In this document: piece after piece, positions 17,987 through 28,593 of the stretch
Layout of the letters: each line of letters starts with the position of its first letter
Position numbering within the stretch: the stretch's first letter is position 1
Source of the DNA: JAVBMU01 sp031551755
GTDB taxonomy: Bacteria; Actinomycetota; Actinomycetes; Actinomycetales; Cellulomonadaceae
DNA length: 64,000 nucleotides
Reading direction: 5' to 3'
NCBI GenBank assembly: GCA_031551755.1
Contig: JAVBNE010000016.1
Location: forward strand, 18,516 to 82,515
Translations under genes and position numbers: made by a program
Notes under the pieces: model-generated
Database searches by the model: none
Seen by the model: the letters and a program-made list of their open reading frames with translations, nothing else
What the model was told of the DNA's origin: nothing

Positions 17987-18784
17987 CTACGTCGCCGCGC
18001 GCGCCAACCAGCGGCCGCCGCCCTGGGCGACGTACAACTTGAGGCCGAAGGCATCACTCATGTTGTCCTGCGTCAGCACCTGCTCGATCGGACCCGCGCT
18101 GTGTACCCGACCGTCGCGAAGCAGGAGCAGGTGGGTGAACCCCGGCGGTATCTCCTCGACGTGGTGGGTCACCAACACCAACACCGGAGATTTCGGATCA
18201 CCGGCGAGTTCTGCGAGCGCCCCGACCAATTCCTCACGACCACCCAGATCGAGGCCGGCGGCGGGCTCGTCCAACAGCAGGATCTCCGGGTCGGTCATCA
18301 ATGCGCGAGCGATCTGGACGCGTTTGCGTTCCCCCTCACTGAGGGTCCCGAATCGGCGATCGGCCAGGCCACCCACCCCGAAGACATCGAGCAATGCCTG
18401 AGCACGGTCGGCATCCAGCTCGTCATAGGCCTCTCGCCACCGCCCGGTCACCCCGTAGGCGGCGGTAAGCACGACATCCTTGACCGTCTCACCACCGGGA
18501 ATGCGATCGGCCAGGCTGGCGCTCGACAACCCGATGCGCGGCCGCAGCTCGAAGACATCGACCCGGCCCAGCCGTTCACCGAGGAGGTCCGCGGTCCCGC
18601 TCGTCGGGTGCATCCGTGCGGCGGCGACCTGAAGCATGGTGGTCTTGCCCGCGCCGTTGCGGCCGAGGATGACCCAGCGCTCGCCCTCTCGAACGCGCCA
18701 GGTCACCTCATCGAGAATCGTCGCCGTGCCACGCCGCACCGTCACGGCCTGCAGATCAAGGACGGTGTCATCCGAAGTGCCCAT
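17987..18784 (-). CDS. ABC transporter ATP-binding protein, no permease adjacent
   Basis: 265 aa. A complete ATPase is seen: Walker A (ILGRNGAGKTTML), signature LSEGERKRVQIARAL (LSEGE variant of LSGGQ), Walker B (ILLLDEPAAGLDLGGREE) and switch histidine (LVTHHVEEIPPG). It resembles the YlmA/ModF-like group of stand-alone ATPases. No membrane subunit is next to it, so the partner must be elsewhere or the protein may not be a transporter subunit. Divergent from the next gene across only 26 bp. Confidence 0.88.
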   Translation of the reverse strand: MGTSDDTVLDLQAVTVRRGTATILDEVTWRVREGERWVILGRNGAGKTTMLQVAAARMHPTSGTADLLGERLGRVDVFELRPRIGLSSASLADRIPGGETVKDVVLTAAYGVTGRWREAYDELDADRAQALLDVFGVGGLADRRFGTLSEGERKRVQIARALMTDPEILLLDEPAAGLDLGGREELVGALAELAGDPKSPVLVLVTHHVEEIPPGFTHLLLLRDGRVHSAGPIEQVLTQDNMSDAFGLKLYVAQGGGRWLARAAT

Positions 18785-18810
18785 GAATCAGGACCCTATA
18801 GGTTGGCCCG

Positions 18811-19614
18811 GTGGAGTCCCGTCCTATCTCGGCACTTCCTCGTAGTGTCGTATTGGCCCTCTGGCTCGGCTCGTGGATCGGTGCGCGGCCGAACGCCGAG
18901 GCGATGGTCCGCGCCCAGCAAGCCATCGAGGCGGATGACGAGCCCCACACCCTTGTCACCGCCAACGAGAACGGGTTCAGCGGTGATGCCCTCAGCGGCC
19001 AACTCCTGCGCGAATTGCTTGCGTCCATCGAGGTCACCGATGTCCGCGCGCTCCTGCCGATTCCGGGCGACGGGCAGGGGATTCCCGCGGCAGTGACCGC
19101 AGCGGCGATCGAAGCCGGCGAATGCATACTGTTGAGCACACGCGACGGACACTGGGCCGTCGTGCCGACCGTCACCCGCTTCGGTAGTGACCTCGAACCC
19201 GGTCATCAGGTGCGGTGGCGGGCGACCGCGATCGAGCCGTGGCAGACAGCCGTCCATGCAGAGGTCGGTTCGCCCGCACAGGCGGATGCGGACCTTCGCT
19301 CCGCACTGCTGACCGCGACGACCGCTCTGCGACACCTCGATGTCGCGCGCTGGGGTCCCGAGGACGCCGATGTCATCACCCGACTCGCGACGCTCGAGAT
19401 CGCCCCGGGGATCCTGCCTTCCGCACCTGGCCCGTGGGCACTGCGCCTCCTCCCCCAGGCCATGCGACTGCGGGCGATCATCCGCCTCGCGCGAACCGAC
19501 GATGGCGGGGCCGTCAATCCCTGGCAGGCGGATCAACGGTCTGCGGCTCTCCAGCAGATCGATGGCGCGGCCCGCCGGGCACTGAGCGCCGCCACCACCC
19601 CGTCACGGCGGTAA
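18811..19614 (+). CDS. Conserved-looking hypothetical protein
   Basis: 267 aa, GTG start at 18811. I do not recognise the family. The N-terminal half contains LPRSVVLALWLGSWIGARP and an Ala-rich alpha/beta region (HTLVTANENGFSGDALSGQL, VRALLPIPGDGQGIPAAVTA). The C-terminal half is helical, with a basic Arg-rich end. No clear signal peptide or repeated hydrophobic segments are present. It is encoded convergently with glgA (stops 9 bp apart) and divergently from the ABC ATPase. Coding quality (strong third-position GC, no alternative frame) supports a real gene; function unknown. Confidence 0.75.
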   Translation: MESRPISALPRSVVLALWLGSWIGARPNAEAMVRAQQAIEADDEPHTLVTANENGFSGDALSGQLLRELLASIEVTDVRALLPIPGDGQGIPAAVTAAAIEAGECILLSTRDGHWAVVPTVTRFGSDLEPGHQVRWRATAIEPWQTAVHAEVGSPAQADADLRSALLTATTALRHLDVARWGPEDADVITRLATLEIAPGILPSAPGPWALRLLPQAMRLRAIIRLARTDDGGAVNPWQADQRSAALQQIDGAARRALSAATTPSRR

Positions 19615-19622
19615 CGGTCGGC

Positions 19623-20831
19623 TTAGCGATCGTCGAGCACCTGTCGATAGATCTCCAAGGTCCGCTCCCCGATCGCGGACCAGGCGAAGTGGTCCTCGAC
19701 CCGCTTACGCGCGGCGCGACCCATCTGAGTCGCCCGGGCAGGGTCGAGCAGCAAGGTGGTCAGCGCTTTCGCCAGATTGGCCACGAACACCTCCGGGTGC
19801 AACGGCCGCCCGGTGCCGTCGGACTCCTGATCGATCGGGACCAGTAGCCCCGTGACACCGTCCTCGATTACCTCTGGGATTCCTCCCGTGGCGGTACCGA
19901 CCACCGGCAACCCCACCGCCATCGCCTCCAAGTTGACGATCCCCAGCGGCTCATAGATGGACGGGCAGACGAAGACCGTCCCGACCGCCAGCACGGCGAT
20001 CAGTTCCTCCCGCGGCAACATCTGCTCGATCCAGACGATGCCGCCCCGATCGGCACGCAGCTGATCCACGGCAGTGGTCACCTCGGCGGCGATCTCGGGA
20101 GTGTCCGGCGCCCCCGCACACAACACCAGCTGCACCTCCGCGGGCAGGGCAGCCACCGCCTGGAGCAGGTAGGGCAGCCCCTTCTGCCGGGTGATCCGCC
20201 CGACGAAGACGACCGTGGGCCGGTCGGGGTCGATGCCTAGTCCACGAACCACCGCGTCCGCGACCGTCCGCTGCGTCTCCGTCTCCGGTCGCTGCCACCC
20301 ATCGAGGTCGATCCCGTTGTGCACCACATGCACCTTCGCCGGGTCGATCGAGTAGACCCGCAGGATGTCCGCACGCATACCGGCAGACACCGCTATCACC
20401 GCATCCGCACCCTCGTAGGCCGTGCGTTCTGCCCAGGAGGACAATGCGTATCCCCCGCCGAGCTGCTCGGCTTTCCAGGGCCGCAGAGGCTCCAGGGAAT
20501 GGGCCGACAGCACGTGGGGAATGCCGTGGAGCAGACCGCCCAAATGGCCGGCCAGGTTCGCGTACCAGGTATGAGAGTGCACCAGGTCAGCGCCGACCAG
20601 GTCGCCCGCCATCTCCAGGTCGACTCCGAAGGTGCCCAACACGCCGTTGGAGTTCGCCAAGACACCGGGGATCGAGTAGCCGGTCACCCCTTCCTGCGAA
20701 CGGGGGCCGTCGAAACACCGGACCCGGACATCTATCCGGTCGCGCAACACGGCGGACAGCTCCGCGACGTGAACTCCGGCTCCGCCGTAGATGTGGGGGG
20801 GATACTCGCGCGTCAGCAGGTCGACTCTCAC
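19623..20831 (-). CDS. glgA: GT4 glycogen synthase / maltose-1-phosphate synthase type
   Basis: 402 aa, the short actinobacterial GT4 form rather than the 480-aa GT5 GlgA. It transfers glucose from ADP-glucose to an alpha-1,4-glucan or to glucose 1-phosphate (the GlgM reaction). The N-terminal Rossmann half begins LTREYPPHIYGGAGVHVAEL. The C-terminal GT-B half has VVFVGRITRQKGLPYLLQAV and the EX7E donor-binding segment (SIYEPLGIVNLEAMAVGLPV). It is divergently paired with glgC, which makes the ADP-glucose donor. Whether it is GlgA or GlgM by activity cannot be settled from sequence. Confidence 0.9.
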   Translation of the reverse strand: MRVDLLTREYPPHIYGGAGVHVAELSAVLRDRIDVRVRCFDGPRSQEGVTGYSIPGVLANSNGVLGTFGVDLEMAGDLVGADLVHSHTWYANLAGHLGGLLHGIPHVLSAHSLEPLRPWKAEQLGGGYALSSWAERTAYEGADAVIAVSAGMRADILRVYSIDPAKVHVVHNGIDLDGWQRPETETQRTVADAVVRGLGIDPDRPTVVFVGRITRQKGLPYLLQAVAALPAEVQLVLCAGAPDTPEIAAEVTTAVDQLRADRGGIVWIEQMLPREELIAVLAVGTVFVCPSIYEPLGIVNLEAMAVGLPVVGTATGGIPEVIEDGVTGLLVPIDQESDGTGRPLHPEVFVANLAKALTTLLLDPARATQMGRAARKRVEDHFAWSAIGERTLEIYRQVLDDR

Positions 20832-20980
20832 GGTGCCACGCTAGCCCAGGCTGCGAGCGCATACGTTCGCAGCTTACTCCCTCGCGGTGAATGTCTTGGC
20901 TGCTCCCCAGGCATCGGCCCGTTCGTCCCAGCCCGCGATTCACCATGCGCGTAGCGAGTGCAGGGGTCTACGGTCTGGAC
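20832..20980. promoter_or_regulatory. Divergent glgA-glgC intergenic region
   Basis: 149 bp between the glgA and glgC starts must hold both promoters. I see no convincing -35/-10 pair or operator. An in-frame ATG at 20945 could extend GlgC by 12 residues, but the homologous N-terminus (MAAPRVLAIVLAGGEGKRLM) begins at 20981. Confidence 0.45.
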
Positions 20981-22222
20981 ATGGCCGCACCCCGAGTTCT
21001 CGCCATCGTCCTCGCCGGCGGAGAAGGCAAACGCCTCATGCCGCTGACGGAGGCCCGAGCCAAACCTGCCGTGCCTTTCGGCGGTCTTTACCGGCTCGTC
21101 GATTTCGCCCTGTCGAACCTCGCCAACTCCGGGTACCTGCACATCGTGGTGCTCACCCAGTACAAATCCCACAGCCTGGACCGGCACATCTCCAAGACCT
21201 GGCGGATGTCACCGCTCCTGGGGAACTTCGTCGCCCCAGTACCCGCCCAGCAACGGGTCGGAAAGCGCTGGTATCTGGGCAGCGCGGACGCCATCTTCCA
21301 GTGCCTCAACATCATCGATGACGAGCGCCCCGACATCGTCGTGGTCGTCGGCGCCGATCACGTGTACCGCATGGACTTCTCCCAGATGGTGGACGCACAC
21401 ATCGAATCCGGCGCACGGATGAGCGTCGCGGCCATTCGCCAGCCCATCTCGATGGCGAACCAATTCGGCGTCATCGAAACTGAACCTGGCGACCCCGCCC
21501 GGATCAAAGCCTTCCTGGAAAAGCCGGAACACCCCGTCGGGCTAGCCGACTCCCCGAACGAGATCCTGGCGTCCATGGGCAACTACGTCATCGACGCCGA
21601 CGCCCTGGTGGACGCGGTCACCGCCGACGACGCGAACAAGGACTCACGGCACGACATGGGCGGAGACATCGTCCCCGCATTCGTCGCCAACGGAGAAGCG
21701 GCGGTCTACGACTTCATCCGCAATGACGTCCCCGGATCGACCGACCGCGATCGGGACTACTGGCGGGATGTCGGCACCATCGACTCGTACTATGAGGCGA
21801 ATAAGGACCTCATCGCCATCACCCCGGTCTTCAATCTCTACAACGAGGAGTGGCCGCTGTATACCGGCTACACGGGATTGCCGCCGGCGAAGTTCGTCCA
21901 CGCCGGAGGCAATAACCGCCTCGGGCATGCCGTCGACTCAATCGTCTCCCCCGGCGTCCTGATCTCCGGGGCACAGGCATCCGGCTCGATCCTGTCACCC
22001 GGGACCCACCTGCATTCCTGGGCGACGATCACCGACTCGGTCCTCTTGGACGATGTGCAGGTCCACCGTCGGGCGAAGGTACAGCGGGCGATCCTCGACA
22101 AGAACGTGATCGTCAACGAGGACGCCACCGTCGGCCTCGACCCGGAACTGGACAGGGCACGTGGGTTCACGGTCACCGAATCGGGCCTCACCGTGGTACC
22201 GAAGGGCACGGTCGTGAAGTGA
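20981..22222 (+). CDS. glgC: Glucose-1-phosphate adenylyltransferase (ADP-glucose pyrophosphorylase)
   Basis: 413 aa. It makes ADP-glucose from glucose 1-phosphate and ATP, the committed step of glycogen synthesis. Visible are the N-terminal nucleotidyltransferase motif LAGGEGKRLMPLTEARAKPA, the catalytic/substrate segments VVVVGADHVYRMDF and FLEKPEHP, YWRDVGTIDSYYEAN, and a C-terminal left-handed beta-helix (SPGVLISGAQASGSILSPGT). The ATG at 20981 was chosen by family alignment over the open frame from 20891. Its stop overlaps the serB GTG by 4 bp. Confidence 0.95.
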   Translation: MAAPRVLAIVLAGGEGKRLMPLTEARAKPAVPFGGLYRLVDFALSNLANSGYLHIVVLTQYKSHSLDRHISKTWRMSPLLGNFVAPVPAQQRVGKRWYLGSADAIFQCLNIIDDERPDIVVVVGADHVYRMDFSQMVDAHIESGARMSVAAIRQPISMANQFGVIETEPGDPARIKAFLEKPEHPVGLADSPNEILASMGNYVIDADALVDAVTADDANKDSRHDMGGDIVPAFVANGEAAVYDFIRNDVPGSTDRDRDYWRDVGTIDSYYEANKDLIAITPVFNLYNEEWPLYTGYTGLPPAKFVHAGGNNRLGHAVDSIVSPGVLISGAQASGSILSPGTHLHSWATITDSVLLDDVQVHRRAKVQRAILDKNVIVNEDATVGLDPELDRARGFTVTESGLTVVPKGTVVK

Positions 22223-22953
22223 CGCGGAAGCTTTCGACGGACCCCATTCCTGATCGGGCCGAGACGCAGATGAACACGCCCTCCGTCCGGCGACGCCTGA
22301 TCGTGATGGATGTCGACTCGACCCTCATCACTGCGGAGGTCATCGAGTTGCTGGCCGAACACGCCGGGAGCCGCGCGGAAGTCGCCGCTGTCACTGATCG
22401 GGCCATGCGAGGCGAGATCGACTTTGCCGAGTCACTGCGCGCGCGCGTAAAAACCTTGCGCGGCGTTCCAGACACTGTCTTCGCCCACGTCAGGAACCGC
22501 GTCGAACTCACTCCCGGTGCTCGCGAGTTGGTCGCGGAGGCCCACCGGCGCGGGTGGTGCGTGGCTCTCGTCTCGGGCGGGTTCGCGGAGATCGTGGGTC
22601 CGCTCGCCGAGGACCTGGGCATCACCGTGTTTCGGGCGAACCGGCTCGAGATCGCAGAAGGGTGTCTCACCGGCCGCACCGTGGGTCCGGTCATCGACCG
22701 CGCGGCAAAGGCACTGGCGTTACGCGAGTTCGCCGCCGCCGAAGGCATCCCGCTGGCGGACACAATCGCCATCGGCGACGGGGCGAACGACCTCGAGATG
22801 CTGGCCGCGGCGGGCATCGGTATCGCCTTCGCGGCTAAACCGCTGGTACGGGCGCAGGCCGACTACTCGGTCGATGGTCCTGATCTCAGCGCAGCCCTCA
22901 ACCTGATCGATGACCTCGACGCTGCTCGGCCCGCCGCTACTCCGGGCCGCTGA
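22219..22953 (+). CDS. serB: Phosphoserine phosphatase
   Basis: 244 aa from the GTG overlapping the glgC stop; an ATG at 22270 (before the conserved core) is also possible. It removes phosphate from O-phosphoserine, the last step of serine synthesis. HAD motifs are complete: nucleophile VMDVDSTLI, the Ser/Gly motif ALVSGGFAEI, the Lys region, and the metal-binding AIGDGANDLEML. It lacks the N-terminal ACT domains found in some mycobacterial SerB2 enzymes. The last 17 bp overlap the convergent phosphatase gene. Confidence 0.92.
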   Translation: MTRKLSTDPIPDRAETQMNTPSVRRRLIVMDVDSTLITAEVIELLAEHAGSRAEVAAVTDRAMRGEIDFAESLRARVKTLRGVPDTVFAHVRNRVELTPGARELVAEAHRRGWCVALVSGGFAEIVGPLAEDLGITVFRANRLEIAEGCLTGRTVGPVIDRAAKALALREFAAAEGIPLADTIAIGDGANDLEMLAAAGIGIAFAAKPLVRAQADYSVDGPDLSAALNLIDDLDAARPAATPGR

Positions 22954-23470
22954 CGTAGGTGAGTACGGCCGTCCCGGGTATCCAACCCGACCAGGAAATG
23001 GCCGACTCCAGGACCGCGTAGGTCGCCGTCGGCACACCGACACGAACCTGCGCCACTGCCCCGGCATCGGATTCGGAGAGGTCGGCCAACCGCTCAGCGG
23101 TCGCGGCCATCGTTGGCTCATGCCCGACCACGAGAACGGTCCGGACCCGGCTGTCGACCGACCGTACGAGACCCAGCACGTCGCCAACGCCGGCGCTGTA
23201 CAGCTCGTCGCTGATCACCACTTCTGGCTCCGCATCGCCGAATCGCGACTGCGCCAAGTCCCAGGTTTGCCGGGTCCGCAGCGCGGCGGAGCACCACACC
23301 TGCTCCGGTACGAGACCGGCGGCATAGAGCGCGGCACCAACCCGGCCGGCCTGTTTGCGGCCCACGAGCGCGAGCGGGCGGAGCACGTCAGGCAGCGTTC
23401 CGGCCGACTCCGCCTTCGCGTGCCGCAACAAGATGAGCCGGTGAATGCCGCCAGCCGATGCCCCTGTCAT
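22937..23470 (-). CDS. SixA-like histidine phosphatase
   Basis: 177 aa. The phosphohistidine active-site loop LILLRHAKAESA lies near the N-terminus, with the second catalytic histidine in VVGHEPTMAATAERL. This is the short branch that includes E. coli SixA (phosphohistidine phosphatase) and related phosphomonoesterases. The ATG overlaps the fabI stop by 4 bp, so it is co-translated with fatty-acid synthesis genes, although a functional link is not evident. Substrate unknown. Confidence 0.88.
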   Translation of the reverse strand: MTGASAGGIHRLILLRHAKAESAGTLPDVLRPLALVGRKQAGRVGAALYAAGLVPEQVWCSAALRTRQTWDLAQSRFGDAEPEVVISDELYSAGVGDVLGLVRSVDSRVRTVLVVGHEPTMAATAERLADLSESDAGAVAQVRVGVPTATYAVLESAISWSGWIPGTAVLTYVSGPE

Positions 23471-24234
23471 TGGCCCATGGCGTGCACGCCGCCGTCGACG
23501 TGCACGATCTCGCCCGTGGTGGCCGGGAACCAGTCGGAGAGCAACGCGGCCACGGCCCGAGCGGCGGGTTCAGGATCGGTCTGGTCCCACCCCAAGGGGG
23601 CACGGCTCGGCCAGGCGTCCTCCATGGTGGCGAAGCCCGGGATCGACTTGGCGGCGGTGGTCCGGATAGGCCCCGCAGAAACCAGATTCACCCTGATCCC
23701 CTCCGGCCCCAGGTCACGTGCCAGGTAGCGGCTGGTGGCCTCGAACGCTGCCTTGGCGACACCCATCCAATCGTAAACGGGCCAGGCGTAGCGGGCGTCG
23801 AAGGTCAGCCCGACCATCGAACTCCCCCGGCGCATCAACGGTTTCGCGGCGACCGCGAGCGACTTGAGCGAGAAGGCGGAGATCTCCACCGCCGTCGCCA
23901 CATCCGGCCACTCGCCCGCCAGGAAGTTGCCGCCCATCACCGACTGCGGGGCGAATCCGATCGAGTGAACCACCCCGTCGAGATGCGAGACGTGTTCGCG
24001 GCAGCGCTCTGCGAGTGCCGCCAAGTCCTCGGCGTCCGTGACGTCGAGCTGGATCACCGGGGCCGCCTTCGGCAGCCGTTTCGCGATCGCCTGCGTCAGG
24101 CGTGCCTGGCGCCCGAAGGAGGTGAGTACCACCTCAGCGCCTTCCTCCTGCGCGAGGCGCGCAACATGGAAGGCGATGGAGGAATCAGTGAGGACTCCCG
24201 TGACAAGCAGAGACTTACCGTCGAGTAGACCCAT
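23467..24234 (-). CDS. fabI: Enoyl-[acyl-carrier-protein] reductase, InhA-like
   Basis: 255 aa. It reduces the enoyl-ACP double bond with NADH in the fatty-acid elongation cycle. The N-terminal nucleotide loop reads VTGVLTDSSIAFHVARLAQE, very like mycobacterial InhA. The catalytic tyrosine and lysine are in YDWMGVAKAAFEA (Y-x6-K). The C-terminal lobe contains SAGPIRTTAAKSIPGF. The InhA resemblance (rather than E. coli FabI) suits an actinobacterium; no mycolate genes are in the window. Downstream of fabG with an 89-bp gap and upstream of the SixA-like gene with a 4-bp overlap. Confidence 0.94.
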   Translation of the reverse strand: MGLLDGKSLLVTGVLTDSSIAFHVARLAQEEGAEVVLTSFGRQARLTQAIAKRLPKAAPVIQLDVTDAEDLAALAERCREHVSHLDGVVHSIGFAPQSVMGGNFLAGEWPDVATAVEISAFSLKSLAVAAKPLMRRGSSMVGLTFDARYAWPVYDWMGVAKAAFEATSRYLARDLGPEGIRVNLVSAGPIRTTAAKSIPGFATMEDAWPSRAPLGWDQTDPEPAARAVAALLSDWFPATTGEIVHVDGGVHAMGQ

Positions 24235-24323
24235 GGGTTAGAAACCTTTCGTCCGTCCGCCATCCCAGCGGAAGAGTGTCTTGAGCCTACTGGCGGGTTG
24301 ACCGCACGTCACCGTGACGTGCG

Positions 24324-25049
24324 CTAATGCCCCATTCCGAAGCCGCCGTCCACGGGGATCACCGCGCCGTTGATGTAGGCAGCGTCGTCCGAGGCGAGGA
24401 AGAGCACCGCACCCGCAACCTCATCGGGCTGAGCGAACCGCCCCGCCGGGATCGCGCTCTTGTAGGCGTCCTGCCTCGCCGCCGGCAAGTCCGCCGTCAT
24501 GGCCGTCTCTATAAAGCCCGGGGCGACCACATTCGCCGTGATCCCCCGTCCGCCCAGCTCCCGCGTGATCGATCGAGCCATTCCGACAAGACCGGATTTC
24601 GAGGCGGCGTAGTTGACCTGGCCCACCCCTCCGAACAGCCCGACCACCGAGGAGATCAAGATGATGCGCCCATGGCGCGCCCGGATCATCTCTTTCGAGG
24701 CCCGCCGCACACACCGGAAGGTACCGGCGAGGTTCACGTTGACGACGGAGTCGAATTCGTCGTCGGTCATCCGCATGAGCAACTGGTCGTGGACGACACC
24801 CGCATTGGCGACAAGCACATTGACCTTACCCAACTGCTCCTCGACCTCCCCGAAAGCGCGATCGACCGCGACGGTATCGGTGATGTCCGCATGAACGGCG
24901 AGGATTCCCTCGCCTGCCGAACCACTACGTTGCAGACTCGCCACGCGGTCACCGTTGGCCACGAAACGGCGGGCGATCGCCTCTCCGATGCCACGGTTTC
25001 CCCCGGTGACGAGAACCGTGCGGGCATGAGGATTGTCAGCAGCGGACAT
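24324..25049 (-). CDS. fabG: 3-oxoacyl-[acyl-carrier-protein] reductase
   Basis: 241 aa from the ATG at 25049, which has CAGGAG upstream; the longer frame from 25172 was rejected. This is the NADPH-dependent ketoreduction step of fatty-acid synthesis. Short-chain dehydrogenase motifs are complete: VTGGNRGIGEAIARRF, NAGV, the catalytic Ser (ILISSVVGLFGG) and Y-x3-K (NYAASKSG). It is paired with fabI as in mycobacteria (fabG1-inhA) and is probably the first gene of the fabG-fabI-phosphatase unit. Divergent from the DUF3099 gene over 164 bp. Confidence 0.94.
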   Translation of the reverse strand: MSAADNPHARTVLVTGGNRGIGEAIARRFVANGDRVASLQRSGSAGEGILAVHADITDTVAVDRAFGEVEEQLGKVNVLVANAGVVHDQLLMRMTDDEFDSVVNVNLAGTFRCVRRASKEMIRARHGRIILISSVVGLFGGVGQVNYAASKSGLVGMARSITRELGGRGITANVVAPGFIETAMTADLPAARQDAYKSAIPAGRFAQPDEVAGAVLFLASDDAAYINGAVIPVDGGFGMGH

Positions 25050-25213
25050 GGTGTCTCCTGTGGAGTCGCGGAGGTGGCACCGAACGGGCGGGCCAAAGGT
25101 CGGAGCGTGAAGGCTCCCCGACGCTACCGCGCGACGCCCGCCACCCGCGCGCCGGGAGTCCCTCAGGTCCACTCCGGGGTTTTGTCAGGTTCCAACAAAC
25201 GTAGACTGAGTCA

Positions 25214-25894
25214 GTGAGCACGCGACGTGGAGCGCGGGCCACCCCGGAGCCCGTTCCGAGCATCACCTCAGCTCAGGTGCCCCTCGGGGAGGACCAGTCC
25301 AACCGGATGCGCGTCTACCTCATTCAGATGGGGATTCGCGTTGCCTGCTTCACGGGCGCCTTCTTCGTAGGTGGCGGCTGGCTGATGTGGGTCATGGTGG
25401 CTGCCGCGATCGTATTGCCGTACACCGCGGTCGTCTTCGCCAACGCGGGCCGGGACCAGGTGCACTACGACACATCCCCGATGGAACTGCTCCAACTACA
25501 AGCGGCCGCGCATGCCGCACAGGAGGTACCCGTGACACGAGCGGATACGACGGCTGGTTCCCCCGCATTGCCCGCGGCAGGACACGGCGGCACATCGACC
25601 GCGTCCGAGGCGGCCGCACCCGAGCGTGTGCCAGGCGGTGAGCCGACGACCGACGAAGCGGCCACGGAAGCAAGCGGGTTGATCTGCTCCGGGAAGGGTT
25701 GTCCCCAAACGGCCCGGTGGGCCTTGCTGTGGAACAACCCCAGGATTCACACCCCGGAGCGCCGGAAGGTCTGGTTGTCGTGCGACGAACACCTCGATCA
25801 CCTGGAACGGTTCTTGAACGCCCGGTCGTTCCTGAAGGAGACCATTCCAGTCGACGAACTCGCCACCCACCCCGACGCCGACCGAGCTTCGTGA
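25214..25894 (+). CDS. DUF3099 membrane domain fused to a Cys/His-containing C-terminal domain
   Basis: 226 aa, GTG start. Residues about 33-75 form the DUF3099 region with two membrane helices (RVYLIQMGIRVACFTGAFFV; MWVMVAAAIVLPYTAVVFAN). A low-complexity Ala/Thr/Glu linker (about 100-150) leads to a C-terminal domain with GLICSGKGCPQTARWALLWN and a later WLSCDEHLDHLERFL. The two cysteines before and the Cys/His after suggest a metal site. This second domain resembles small actinobacterial proteins usually encoded separately and sometimes mislabelled as acetone carboxylase. GTGA overlap with SURF1 follows. Function unknown. Confidence 0.82.
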   Translation: MSTRRGARATPEPVPSITSAQVPLGEDQSNRMRVYLIQMGIRVACFTGAFFVGGGWLMWVMVAAAIVLPYTAVVFANAGRDQVHYDTSPMELLQLQAAAHAAQEVPVTRADTTAGSPALPAAGHGGTSTASEAAAPERVPGGEPTTDEAATEASGLICSGKGCPQTARWALLWNNPRIHTPERRKVWLSCDEHLDHLERFLNARSFLKETIPVDELATHPDADRAS

Positions 25895-26816
25895 GCCCGG
25901 ACCCCGGTCCCGCGAGTGGCGCCGAGTACCGCCCGCGCAGTTCGCAACAGTGGGCCGTGCTGTTCTGCGGTGTCCTGGCGGTCGTGGCCCTCTGCTTGTT
26001 GGCAGGGCGCTGGCAATGGCATCGCTACGAATCCCGCGAGGCCGAGATAGCCCGGATCGAGTCCAACTACAAGGCGACACCCGTTCCCCTCGACCACCTG
26101 GCCACGGTGAACAAGACGCTGGACTCCGACGATGTCTGGCGCCCGGCGACCGTTCGCGGGCACTACGACCCGGCGGCCACCGTTCTGCTGCGTAATCGTC
26201 CGGTCGGGGGCCAACCCGGGTTCCATGTGTTGGTACCGTTCCGGATCTCCACGGGAAGCGACCCCGGTGACGTCATGGTGATCGACCGCGGTTTCGTCCC
26301 CTGGGGGGCCGATGCGAGCACCCCCGAAGAGATCCCGGCACCGCCGGCTGGGGATGTCACGATCACCGTGACCCTGCGCACCGATGAGCCCGCGGGACGC
26401 AAGGACGCTCCCCCCGGCCAGGTACACACCATCAACTCGGCGCAGGTACTCGCGGCCGCTACGGACGGCGGGTCGGCGGACGCGGCCACCGTGCGGGCCT
26501 ACGGCCAGCTGCGCACCGAAAGCCCTGCTCCGGCCACCACCCCGACCGCGCTGCCAGCCCCCGACACCGACCCGCGCTCCCACCTGTCCTATGCGATCCA
26601 GTGGTGCGTGTTCGCGGCGGGCGCCTTGGGCGGCTTCTTCCTGCTGGTCCGGCGGGACCGCCGCGACCGGCTCGGTGAGGCCGTCACCGCGGGCGACCTC
26701 ATCGCCGCCCAGGGGCACGATGCACGCCCCCGCCGAGCGCCCCGAAGCACGCGCCCCACCGCCGAAGACGAAGAAGATGCGCTGATCGACGCACAGTTCC
26801 CCGACGACCGCGCACC

Positions 26817-26844
<28 letters not shown>
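25891..26844 (+). CDS. SURF1 family cytochrome oxidase assembly protein
   Basis: 317 aa from the GTG overlapping the DUF3099 stop (GTGA). SURF1 assists insertion of heme a into cytochrome c oxidase at the membrane. There is an N-terminal helix (WAVLFCGVLAVVALCLLAGR), the characteristic WQWHRYESREAEIARIE segment, a periplasm-facing domain with VLLRNRPVGGQPGFHVLVP and VIDRGFVPWG, and a C-terminal helix (QWCVFAAGALGGFFLLVRR). A hydrophilic tail of about 60 residues follows. The frame open from 25699 was rejected. The 3' end overlaps the convergent ABC-F gene by 28 bp. ctaA for heme A is also in this window. Confidence 0.92.
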
Positions 26845-28412
<1,568 letters not shown>

Positions 28413-28593
28413 AGGGGGTCCTTTTCGCGGGAGGCCGCCGGCACTGACGCGGGGCAAGGCATGGGCCGGGAGAACCACACGAGTGTAGTCGGGTGGCCGA
28501 GCGGGTGAAAGCTGTCGGTTGCGAATGGGACCTTTGCGGGAAGCTGTGTCCGAATACGCCACCGTCCGCCGGAGGACCGGTACGGTGGGCGGC

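Noticed and set aside
25699..25890. Upstream extension of the SURF1 frame
   Set aside because: These codons lie inside the DUF3099 fusion gene; the GTG at 25891 fits the N-terminal membrane helix and the GTGA overlap.
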